This document shows, in pieces, positions 1-6,044 of a DNA stretch of 9,312 nucleotides. Both the position numbers and the translations under genes were made by a program. The stretch covers positions 1 to 9,312 of the forward strand of contig JAJZHX010000012.1 of NCBI GenBank assembly GCA_021804315.1. Direction: 5' to 3'. The notes under the pieces were generated by a model. The model made no database searches and was not told the origin of the DNA. It saw only the letters and a program-made list of their open reading frames with translations. The first letter of the stretch is position 1; every line of letters begins with the position of its first letter. This stretch comes from a bacterium. Its GTDB lineage: Bacteria; Patescibacteriota; Saccharimonadia; Saccharimonadales; UBA4665.

Positions 1-366
1 GAAAGCTTTAAAGGCACTATTTATCAAACACCACCAAATTATTCAGCTATAAAAATTAATGGTCAAAAAGCCTACCAGCTGGCAAGATCAGGAGTCAATT
101 TTAAATTACAACCAAGAAAAGTAACAATTCATAATTTAAAGCTAATTAAATATGATTATCCTCTAGTCAGTCTTGAAGCTAATGTTTCGTCTGGTACTTA
201 CATAAGAAGTCTCGCTAGTGATATAGGTGATAAACTCGGTATCGGAGCTTATGTTCAGGATCTAAAAAGAGCTGAAATAGCTAATTTTAAACTTATTGAT
301 GCGACAAAACTTTCGTTAATCAATCAGGATAATATTGAACAATTTTTTCAAAAGACCTATAACTAA
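1..366 (+). CDS. truB: tRNA pseudouridine-55 synthase TruB, C-terminal part (5' end outside window)
   Basis: TruB converts U55 of the tRNA T-loop to pseudouridine. The reading frame is open from the first base and ends at TAA 364-366, giving 121 residues. Seen in the sequence: the family motif QTPPNYSAIKINGQKAY at residues 10-26, followed closely by LAR. Further on come GTYIRSLASDIG near residues 73-84, and then an LKRAEIANF block that matches the usual LRR.xxG.F segment. The catalytic Asp of the GxLDxxA motif lies upstream of the window and cannot be checked. The protein ends soon after the last catalytic-domain strand, so there is no sign of the extra C-terminal PUA domain that many TruB proteins carry. 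This short form is common in small-genome bacteria. The rpsO promoter begins 17 nt after its stop. Confidence 0.93.
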   Translation, partial: ESFKGTIYQTPPNYSAIKINGQKAYQLARSGVNFKLQPRKVTIHNLKLIKYDYPLVSLEANVSSGTYIRSLASDIGDKLGIGAYVQDLKRAEIANFKLIDATKLSLINQDNIEQFFQKTYN

Positions 367-383
367 GATTTTTAACTAGCCTG

Positions 384-412
384 TTGCGCTTTAGATAGAC
401 ATCTGTTATAAT
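384..412 (+). promoter_or_regulatory. rpsO promoter (extended -10), predicted leaderless start
   Basis: The -35 box TTGCGC (384-389) is followed by a 17-bp spacer and a perfect -10 box TATAAT (407-412). The -10 is extended by TG at 404-405 (TGTTATAAT). Transcription normally starts about 6-8 nt after the -10, here 419-421. This coincides with the rpsO ATG at 421, so the mRNA would have essentially no leader. No Shine-Dalgarno sequence precedes the gene, which agrees. The -35 matches consensus at only three positions, but a strong extended -10 can compensate. Confidence 0.75.
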
Positions 413-420
413 CTTGGTTG

Positions 421-687
421 ATGATAACCACCAATAAAAAGGCTTCGGCTATTAAAAGTGTTCAGAAGCATAATAAAGATACAGGCAGTTCATCTGTTCA
501 AGTTGCTATTTTATCTGAGCGAATCAAAGAGCTAACTGAACACCTTAAAACCCATAAACATGATTATGCGACAAGAAGAGGTTTGCTTCAGATGGTTGGT
601 CAAAGAAGAAGATTACTAAGATACATTGCTGAGAAAGATAGCCAAGCATACTTAGATATCATTAAAGAATTAGGAATTAGACGTTAG
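421..687 (+). CDS. rpsO: 30S ribosomal protein S15
   Basis: S15 is a primary 16S rRNA-binding protein of the small-subunit platform. The 88-residue product carries the family signatures in order: DTGSSSVQVAILSERI near residues 20-35, LTEHLKTHKHDYATRRGLL near 38-56, and VGQRRRLLRYI near 59-69, and it ends in LGIRR. Its length fits the usual 88-89 residues. I chose ATG 421 rather than the adjacent in-frame TTG at 418 because the upstream promoter places the transcript 5' end at about 419-421 and leaderless mRNAs strongly prefer AUG. With this start the N-terminus aligns with other S15 proteins from the first residues. No Shine-Dalgarno sequence is present. It is followed after 185 nt by pnp, the same rpsO-pnp pair found in enterobacteria. 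The AT-only weak stem after its stop is not a credible terminator, so read-through into pnp is likely. Confidence 0.97.
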   Translation: MITTNKKASAIKSVQKHNKDTGSSSVQVAILSERIKELTEHLKTHKHDYATRRGLLQMVGQRRRLLRYIAEKDSQAYLDIIKELGIRR

Positions 688-762
688 TTAAGTTATTTGT
701 GAATAAACTGATTGTTTTTAGAGAAAGATTAGAAACAACAAGCTTGTGCACATTAAACTAAA

Positions 763-847
763 TTTCTTAGATAGAGCAACAGATATATAAGGGTTTTTAA
801 GATTAGGCACAAGGACGCCACTATATATTTGAACTTTATCTAAGAAA
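763..847 (+). promoter_or_regulatory. Long imperfect hairpin in the rpsO-pnp intergenic leader
   Basis: Reading the RNA, TTTCTTAGATAGAG (763-776) pairs with CTTTATCTAAGAAA (834-847): 14 pairs, one of them G-U. After an internal loop of 3 against 2 nt (777-779 and 832-833), CAGATATATA (780-789) pairs with TATATATTTG (822-831): 10 pairs, one G-U. The apical loop is 32 nt. The stem ends 12 nt before the pnp ribosome binding site. Nothing in this stretch codes for protein and no T-tract follows the stem, so it is not an ordinary terminator. In E. coli the pnp leader folds into a long stem that RNase III cuts and PNPase then uses to repress its own synthesis. Position and form suggest the same role here, by inference only. 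Codon constraint does not explain the pairing. Confidence 0.65.
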
Positions 848-859
848 ACATATGACAGA

Positions 860-866
860 AAGGAAG
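860..866 (+). promoter_or_regulatory. Ribosome binding site that fixes the pnp start
   Basis: AAGGAAG at 860-866 sits 6 nt before ATG 873. The other in-frame ATG, at 852, lies upstream of this site and directly against the foot of the leader hairpin, with no Shine-Dalgarno sequence of its own. This supports 873 as the start. Confidence 0.8.
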
Positions 867-872
867 TTAAAA

Positions 873-3005
873 ATGGCACAGACCATTAATCCCTCAGGAA
901 AAGAGATTGTATCTGTAGAAACAGATTTTTGTGGGCGCAAATTATCTTTAGAAATAAATCGTATAGGCTTCAGGACTAGCGCCAGTGTGATAGCTAGATA
1001 CGGCGATACTGTGGTTCTAGCAACTGCCATGGTAAGTGAAAATAGTCTTCAAGGTTTCGATTATTTTCCACTTAGCATTGACTATGAAGAACGTTTTTAC
1101 GCAGCCGGCAAAATAAGTGGATCAAGGTTTGTAAAAAGAGAGGGCAAACCTTCTGATGAAGCAATTTTAATTGGACGATTAATTGACCGTCCGATTAGAC
1201 CGCTATGGCCAAAAGGTTATCGCCATGAAGTTCAAGGAGTAACTACAGTTTTAAGTATGGATCCTGATTTCCGCCCAGATATGATCGCGATGATTGCTAT
1301 GAGCACTGCCTTTTTAATTAGTGGAGCACCTTTTGATGGGCCAGTAGCTGGTTTAAGAGTAGGATATGATGATAAAGGCAAGCTTTCGGCTTTTCTTAGT
1401 TCTGAACAACAAAAAGCCGGTCTTGATCTGGTTGTTGCCGGTACTAAAGACGCTATTATGATGGTGGAAGCAGGCGCTAATGAAGTAAGTGAAGATCAAA
1501 TAGTTGAAGCTATGGAGTTTGCTTTTAAAAATATGCAACCCGCTATAGCTCTCCAACAAAAGCTTTTTGATCAAGTAGCTGTTATAAAGCGAGATTTTAA
1601 GTTAGTTTTACCAGATGAAACAATTCAAAAGGAAGTAGAAACTTGGCTTGAAGGTAAACTTGGCCAAAACCTTCAAAAACCTTACCCGGAGCGTAATTCA
1701 CTAATTGCAGATTTAAAAGAGCAAACTTTAGCATATTTTGAATCAAAAAAGGCTGAAGATTTTGCTGAGCTAAAACAACAATATGATGATGCTTTTACCT
1801 TGGCAGTCCATAAAGATGTCAGACAAGAAATTATCAATAACAAGATAAGACCCGATAACCGTAAATTTAATGAAGTTAGACCACTAAGTTCAGAAGTTGG
1901 TTTTTTACCTCGTGCACACGGCTCAAGTTTATTTACTCGGGGAGTAACTCAGGCTATGAATATAGTGACACTTGCTCCTCTTAGCTATTCTCAGACATTA
2001 GATACTATGGAGATAACTGGTGAGAAAAGATACATGCATCACTATAATGCCCCAGGTTATACGGTAGGTGAAGTCAGAAGACTGGGTTCACCAGGTCGCC
2101 GAGAAATAGGGCATTCTTATTTAGCCGAGCGAGCTATTGAGCCAGTTCTACCTAGTGAGACAGACTTCCCTTATGCCATTAGGAGTGTTACGGAAATTAT
2201 GAGCCAGAATGGTTCAACAAGTATGGCAGCTACTTGTTCAAGTTGTTTGGCACTATTAGATGCCGGGGTGCCGTTAACTAGCCCAGTTAGTGGTGTGGCT
2301 ATGGGATTAATTATGAATGGCGACGAGCCAATAATTCTAACCGATATTGCTGATGCAGAAGATTTTGCTGGTGATATGGACTTCAAGGTAGCCGGTACCG
2401 AAAAAGGCATTACAGCTTTACAAATGGATATGAAGGTACATGGTTTACCGGTTGCTATCTTAAAACAGGCATTAATGCAAAGTAAAGAAGCTAGAGCTTT
2501 TATTTTACAGCACATGATGACTACTATAGATAAACCTCGTAAGGATTTAAGCCCCTATGCTCCTAGAGTAGAAAGTATCAAAATTAACCCAGATAAAATT
2601 CGTGAAATTATTGGTAAAGGTGGTGAAACAATTCAAAAAATTACAGCCGAAACAGGCACTGAAATAGATATTAAAGATGATGGAGTTATTCAAATTGCTA
2701 GTTCAGACTTAGCCAGTATTTCTAAAGCTAAACAGTGGATTAATAATATTACTGCTGAGCCAGAAGTAGGAAAAATATATAAAGATGTACCGGTAGTTAG
2801 TGTCATGGACTTTGGCGTGTTTGTCCAGATTCTGCCTGGCAAAGACGGCCTAGTTCACGTTAGTGAGATGAGTGAAGAAAGAGTTAATAAACCAAGCGAT
2901 CTAGTCAAAGACGGCGATAAAGTCACCGTTAAATTAGTAGCCATAGATGATCGAGGACGTTTACAGCTTAGCATGAAAGCAGCTAAAAGAGACTTAGGTA
3001 AATAA
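873..3005 (+). CDS. pnp: Polyribonucleotide nucleotidyltransferase (PNPase)
   Basis: PNPase is a trimeric phosphorolytic 3'-to-5' exoribonuclease that releases nucleoside diphosphates and can also polymerise them. The 710-residue protein has the full domain order: first RNase PH core (about 12-150), helical linker (about 205-320), second RNase PH core (about 325-550), KH domain (about 565-625) and S1 domain (about 632-701). Visible key residues include FLPRAHGSSLFTRG (344-357), SPGRREIGHSYLAERA (406-421) and the catalytic GDMDFKVAG block with D497, D503 and K505, equivalent to E. coli D486, D492 and K494. The KH loop is IIGKGG (579-584). The length is typical. The start is ATG 873, set by the AAGGAAG site. 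A long hairpin just upstream may control expression. Eight nt after its stop begins a small membrane ORF, so it probably shares an mRNA with the genes downstream. Confidence 0.98.
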   Translation: MAQTINPSGKEIVSVETDFCGRKLSLEINRIGFRTSASVIARYGDTVVLATAMVSENSLQGFDYFPLSIDYEERFYAAGKISGSRFVKREGKPSDEAILIGRLIDRPIRPLWPKGYRHEVQGVTTVLSMDPDFRPDMIAMIAMSTAFLISGAPFDGPVAGLRVGYDDKGKLSAFLSSEQQKAGLDLVVAGTKDAIMMVEAGANEVSEDQIVEAMEFAFKNMQPAIALQQKLFDQVAVIKRDFKLVLPDETIQKEVETWLEGKLGQNLQKPYPERNSLIADLKEQTLAYFESKKAEDFAELKQQYDDAFTLAVHKDVRQEIINNKIRPDNRKFNEVRPLSSEVGFLPRAHGSSLFTRGVTQAMNIVTLAPLSYSQTLDTMEITGEKRYMHHYNAPGYTVGEVRRLGSPGRREIGHSYLAERAIEPVLPSETDFPYAIRSVTEIMSQNGSTSMAATCSSCLALLDAGVPLTSPVSGVAMGLIMNGDEPIILTDIADAEDFAGDMDFKVAGTEKGITALQMDMKVHGLPVAILKQALMQSKEARAFILQHMMTTIDKPRKDLSPYAPRVESIKINPDKIREIIGKGGETIQKITAETGTEIDIKDDGVIQIASSDLASISKAKQWINNITAEPEVGKIYKDVPVVSVMDFGVFVQILPGKDGLVHVSEMSEERVNKPSDLVKDGDKVTVKLVAIDDRGRLQLSMKAAKRDLGK

Positions 3006-3013
3006 ATTAAATT

Positions 3014-3229
3014 ATGCCGGGCTTAATTAATAAATTGAAATTATGGCACCAAAAGAGAGTCGGACTAAGTTTTTTTGGAGCAATTGAATACGCTATTAGC
3101 TATGGGCTAATAATATTAGCTAGTCATCATAATAATTTGCTTCTTTGGATAGTTGTGCCACTGTTTGTGATAGGCGGTAGCAAGAACTTTGTTATATTTT
3201 TCAGGAGTTTTACTAATGCCAATCACTAA
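3014..3229 (+). CDS. Small two-helix membrane protein, function unknown
   Basis: I do not recognise this 71-residue protein. It has a basic N-terminus (K7, K9, K14, R15), a hydrophobic segment at about 17-36, a short hydrophilic turn (SHHNN, 37-41) and a second hydrophobic segment at about 42-56, then a tail with K57 and R64. The positive-inside rule would put both ends in the cytoplasm. It starts 8 nt after the pnp stop, has no Shine-Dalgarno sequence, and overlaps the start of the glycosylase gene by 14 nt. This fits translation by re-initiation after pnp. Reasons to believe it: the tight packing, the clear two-helix pattern and the lack of any other use for these 200 bases. Reason for doubt: an AT-rich frame can give a hydrophobic peptide by chance. 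A link to membrane-bound RNA decay would be speculation. Confidence 0.6.
   Translation: MPGLINKLKLWHQKRVGLSFFGAIEYAISYGLIILASHHNNLLLWIVVPLFVIGGSKNFVIFFRSFTNANH
3202..3207 (+). promoter_or_regulatory. Ribosome binding site that fixes the glycosylase start
   Basis: CAGGAG at 3202-3207 lies 8 nt before ATG 3216. The in-frame ATG at 3189 would add nine residues, lies upstream of this site and has no Shine-Dalgarno sequence, so 3216 is preferred. The site is inside the coding region of the preceding membrane ORF. Confidence 0.75.
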
Positions 3230-3785
3230 ACAAAGACAACTTGATAAAATCAAGCAAACAATTATTGACAATAATGTCACACCAAAGCTAAAAAGTACGG
3301 CTACTAATCTAGTCTTTGGCGAAGGTAACCCAGATAGTCAAATAGTTTTCATAGGAGAAGCACCAGGTAAAAATGAAGATTTAACCGGTCAACCTTTTGT
3401 CGGAGCTGCCGGTAAGCTACTAAATCAGATGCTAGAGCTTATACATCTAAGTAGGGAAGATATTTATATAACTAATATTGTTAAATATCGACCACCTAAT
3501 AATCGAGATCCATTAACTCAGGAAAAAGCCGAATTTTTACCTTATCTTAAGGCTCAGCTTGCAGTTATACAACCTAAATTAATTATTACTCTAGGCAGAC
3601 ATAGTCTCAGTTGCTTTTTACCAGATCTTCAAATATCTAACTGTCATGGCCAGCCGAAACGATATAAGGGACAGGTTTACTTACCATTATTTCACCCAGC
3701 AGCCGCTCTGTATAACGGAGCTATGAAACAAACCCTAATTGATGATTTTATGAATATTCCAATTATTTTAAGCAAGATTGCATAA
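3216..3785 (+). CDS. Uracil-DNA glycosylase, family-4-like, without the Fe-S cysteines
   Basis: This enzyme class removes uracil from DNA as the first step of base excision repair. The 189-residue protein shows family 4 (UDGa) features: VFGEGNPDSQ (33-42), GEAPGKNEDLTGQPFVG (47-63) followed by AAGKLLNQ (64-71), NIVKYRPPNNRDP (87-99), QPKLIITLG (119-127) and LFHPAAALYN (158-167), with H160 in the second active-site motif. Family 4 enzymes normally hold a 4Fe-4S cluster with four cysteines. By ungapped eye alignment with the Thermus enzyme as I recall it, those positions are N20, P23, Y91 and F107. The only cysteines are C133 and C143. The protein may therefore fold without a cluster. Start ATG 3216 is chosen from CAGGAG. 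It overlaps the previous gene by 14 nt, and rnj follows after 29 nt. Family assignment is firm; uracil specificity is inferred. Confidence 0.9.
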   Translation: MPITKQRQLDKIKQTIIDNNVTPKLKSTATNLVFGEGNPDSQIVFIGEAPGKNEDLTGQPFVGAAGKLLNQMLELIHLSREDIYITNIVKYRPPNNRDPLTQEKAEFLPYLKAQLAVIQPKLIITLGRHSLSCFLPDLQISNCHGQPKRYKGQVYLPLFHPAAALYNGAMKQTLIDDFMNIPIILSKIA

Positions 3786-3798
3786 AACATATTTACTT

Positions 3799-3804
3799 AA
3801 GGAG
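3799..3804 (+). promoter_or_regulatory. Strong Shine-Dalgarno sequence of rnj
   Basis: AAGGAG at 3799-3804 lies 10 nt before ATG 3815. It is one of the best Shine-Dalgarno matches in the window, and it supports the first ATG over the later in-frame ATG at residue 18, so the long N-terminal extension is probably translated. Confidence 0.75.
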
Positions 3805-3814
3805 ATAATATATT

Positions 3815-5839
3815 ATGGACAGAAATAAATTAACCAAAACAAACCATCGATCAAAAAATCAGGGTATGACGACCAATCGTACTATGACAACCTCAAGAGG
3901 ACAAGCGGTTAGAGCCCAAAGACGATCTCAGGCTGATGCTCAGAGAATTGCTGATCAGTATCAAAATGCGGAGAGTAAAACACAAATTAGGGCTAATGTG
4001 ATTGACGATAGTCCAAGACTAAAAATAATACCTCTTGGAGGTATGGATGGTGGCGGTTCAAAAAATATGATTGTTGTTGAGTATATGGATGATGCCGTAA
4101 TCTTAGATTGTGGCAATGAATTAGGAGTTGATTTACCAGGTATCAATTACGCTATAGCTGACACCAGTTATTTAGAGCAAATTAAACCTAAAATAAAAGC
4201 CTACATTATATCTCATGGTCACTTAGATCACATTGGTGGATTACCGCATATCGTTCCCAAGTTTCCAGCCCCGATTTATGGCAGTAGATTTAGTACAGGC
4301 AGAGTAGAAGAAATATTTGAAAACTTTGGTTTACCTATGCCAGAGGGTTTTGAACTTAAATTAGTAACTATGAACGAAAATACTCATGAAAGATTAAAAA
4401 TTGGTCAATTTTTTGTAGAACTAGTTAGGGTTACTCATTCCATTCCCGGTAGCACGGCAATAGTTTTAGACACGCCAATTGGCAGAATTATTAATACCGG
4501 AGATTTTCGTTTAGATCCTAATCCGCTCGATCACGAAAGAACAGACATCGATCGCTTAGTAGAAATAGGCAATGAAGGAGTTTTAGCTCTTCTAAGTGAA
4601 AGTACTACTACCGAGCGTGAAGGCAGAACACCAAGCGAATCAACCATTGAGCAGAGCTTTATAGACATCATGAAAAATGCTCCAGGGCGTATATTTGTAG
4701 GTGTTTTTTCAACTAACATGAATCGTGTTCAAATGATTGTTAACGCTGCAGTCCATCATAACCGGAAGGTTGCTATGGATGGCCGAAGTATGGTTTCCAC
4801 GCTTGAAATGGCAGTTAGACATGGCTTTGTCAAAATACCTAAAGGCACATTTGTGCCCATTGCTTCAGCTAATAGCCTTAAGGATGAAGAATTAGTTGTC
4901 ATATGTACAGGATCTCAAGGTGAGCCTAGTTCAGCTTTACAAAGAATGAGTAATGGCGAACATAAAAATATTAAGCTTAAAGAACAAGATACTGTCGTGC
5001 TGTCCAGTACACCAATCCCTTATTCAGGCAATGACGGCGATATTAGAGTTATGGTTGACGAACTATTAAAAAAAGGTGTTCACGTTTTTAGACATGCCAC
5101 TCATGAACTAGACGGAGTAGGGCCACTTCATGTTTCGGGGCATGCTTCTCAGGACGAATATGCTGAAATGATTAATATGACAAAACCAAAGTTTTTTATA
5201 CCAATTTATGGCGATTTTACAGCTAAAAAATACCATATTGATTTAGCTATAAACGAAGGTATACCTAGGAGTAATATAATTAATGCGGAAAATGGTGAAA
5301 TTATTGCTTTGACTCCCGATAAAATGGAAAAAATTGGCGAGGTACCAAATGGCAGCATATTAGTTGACCAAACTGGATCAATAGTCAGTAGTGTAGTAGT
5401 TAAAGATCGAGTACTACTCAGTGAAGAAGGTTTAGTCGCAGTTGTCCTAACAGTTGATAAGAAATCTGGTAATTTATTAACTAGTCCGGATATAATCAGT
5501 CGAGGGTTTATTTACATGAGAGATAATGAAGAACTCATGAATGGTTTAAGAGCTGAATTAAAAAGAGCTGTTGCCCAGCGTTTTAAACGAGTAGATTTAG
5601 ATAGATTTAAGGCTGAGCTTAAAGACCACCTTACTCATTACTTATTTGAGAAAACCGGTAGAAGCCCGATAGTTATTCCTGTAATTAATGTTATTACTGC
5701 TCATACTAAGAAAAATGATAAACAAGCAAATCAAGAGCCACAAGAAACCAAGACTCCTGAGCAAATAGCTCTTGAACAACAAAAACGTTTTCAAGAAATG
5801 CGGAGTCGCTTACTAGCTCAAGACCCTAGGGTTGATTAA
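3815..5839 (+). CDS. rnj: Ribonuclease J (metallo-beta-lactamase/beta-CASP RNase)
   Basis: RNase J is a 5'-to-3' exo- and endoribonuclease for mRNA decay and rRNA maturation. The 674-residue product starts with about 65 polar, basic residues that look disordered (R/Q/K/T-rich). The metallo-beta-lactamase core starts near 67 (PRLKIIPLGG). The zinc motif HGHLDH is at 134-139, with H208 in THS and D230 in TGDF. The beta-CASP part has SESTTTEREG (261-270) and SGHAS (441-445, H443). The C-terminal RNase J domain (about 500-628) includes SRGFIYMRD (562-570). A Gln/Glu/Lys-rich tail follows from about 632. Family members are usually about 555 residues, so the extra length is in both tails. The last zinc-ligand motif, usually PVHGE, reads PIYGD (463-467), placing Tyr at the His position. 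The gene follows the glycosylase by 29 nt with a strong Shine-Dalgarno sequence and is probably in the same operon. Confidence 0.95.
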   Translation: MDRNKLTKTNHRSKNQGMTTNRTMTTSRGQAVRAQRRSQADAQRIADQYQNAESKTQIRANVIDDSPRLKIIPLGGMDGGGSKNMIVVEYMDDAVILDCGNELGVDLPGINYAIADTSYLEQIKPKIKAYIISHGHLDHIGGLPHIVPKFPAPIYGSRFSTGRVEEIFENFGLPMPEGFELKLVTMNENTHERLKIGQFFVELVRVTHSIPGSTAIVLDTPIGRIINTGDFRLDPNPLDHERTDIDRLVEIGNEGVLALLSESTTTEREGRTPSESTIEQSFIDIMKNAPGRIFVGVFSTNMNRVQMIVNAAVHHNRKVAMDGRSMVSTLEMAVRHGFVKIPKGTFVPIASANSLKDEELVVICTGSQGEPSSALQRMSNGEHKNIKLKEQDTVVLSSTPIPYSGNDGDIRVMVDELLKKGVHVFRHATHELDGVGPLHVSGHASQDEYAEMINMTKPKFFIPIYGDFTAKKYHIDLAINEGIPRSNIINAENGEIIALTPDKMEKIGEVPNGSILVDQTGSIVSSVVVKDRVLLSEEGLVAVVLTVDKKSGNLLTSPDIISRGFIYMRDNEELMNGLRAELKRAVAQRFKRVDLDRFKAELKDHLTHYLFEKTGRSPIVIPVINVITAHTKKNDKQANQEPQETKTPEQIALEQQKRFQEMRSRLLAQDPRVD

Positions 5840-6009
5840 CAACCTGGTAGGTCAGTCCACACAGAAAAACCATGTCAGTTTCTTGCTGAAAGATGACTTG
5901 ATAATCTGCCGTACATTTTCAATCATTTATTATATTTTGGTTAGTGTGTAAGCAACTACTTGTTCAGATATGGAAGTCAAGAATTGATTACTTTTTATTG
6001 AAGAATCTT
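5840..6009 (+). other. Non-coding gap between rnj and the toxin-antitoxin promoter
   Basis: I see no gene here. Two weak stems are possible. GGTTG (5830-5834) can pair with CAACC (5840-5844) across the rnj stop codon. GTCA-TTTC (5874-5877 and 5879-5882) can pair with GAAA-TGAC (5888-5891 and 5894-5897). Neither is followed by a T-tract, so I do not call a terminator. The gap contrasts with the tight spacing upstream and probably marks the left border of the inserted toxin-antitoxin pair. Confidence 0.4.
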
Positions 6010-6038
6010 TTGACATAGTCTACTTAGTCCAGTAGACT
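6010..6038 (+). promoter_or_regulatory. vapBC promoter, predicted leaderless start
   Basis: A perfect -35 box TTGACA (6010-6015) is followed by exactly 17 bp and TAGACT (6033-6038), which matches TATAAT at four of six positions. Seven nt after the -10 is 6045, the A of the antitoxin ATG, so the transcript should begin at or next to the start codon. No Shine-Dalgarno sequence is present. The TATAAC at 6038-6043 is too close to the ATG and badly spaced, so I do not take it as the -10. Confidence 0.75.
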
Positions 6039-6040
6039 AT
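6015..6040 (+). promoter_or_regulatory. Inverted-repeat operator of the toxin-antitoxin pair
   Basis: ATAGTCTACT (6015-6024) and AGTAGACTAT (6031-6040) form a perfect 10-bp inverted repeat with a 6-bp centre. The repeat fills the spacer and covers the -10 box, so a bound protein would block RNA polymerase. Type II antitoxins of the Phd/YefM fold, alone or with toxin, usually bind such palindromes at their own promoter. Binding here is inferred. Confidence 0.75.
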
Positions 6041-6044
6041 AACC

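Noticed and set aside
693..720. TTATT-TGTG-AATAA stem followed by a short T-run after rpsO, as a terminator
   Set aside because: The stem is five A-T pairs only and the T-run is not directly after it; too weak to call.
741..750. ACAAGCTTGT-type palindrome near 739-748 as a regulatory site
   Set aside because: A 10-bp palindrome with a central HindIII-like hexamer is common by chance and has no relation to a promoter here.
744..772. Separate pnp promoter TTGTGC-17-TTAGAT
   Set aside because: The -10 matches only three positions, and a start near 779 would remove the 5' arm of the leader hairpin. Read-through from rpsO is simpler. TTGAAC (829-834) with TATGAC (851-856) was also considered and is weak.
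391..775. The 9-mer TTAGATAGA at 391-399 and again at 767-775, as a shared control element
   Set aside because: Such a match is expected occasionally in AT-rich DNA, and the two copies sit differently relative to promoter and start codon.
852..872. Alternative pnp start at ATG 852 adding seven residues
   Set aside because: It has no Shine-Dalgarno sequence, lies against the hairpin foot, and is upstream of a good site (860-866) spaced for ATG 873. The protein from 873 also matches the usual PNPase N-terminus.
2171..2515. Minus-strand open frames inside pnp, rnj and ftsK
   Set aside because: They lie antisense to strongly conserved coding regions, resemble no family I recognise and have no ribosome sites that I can see.
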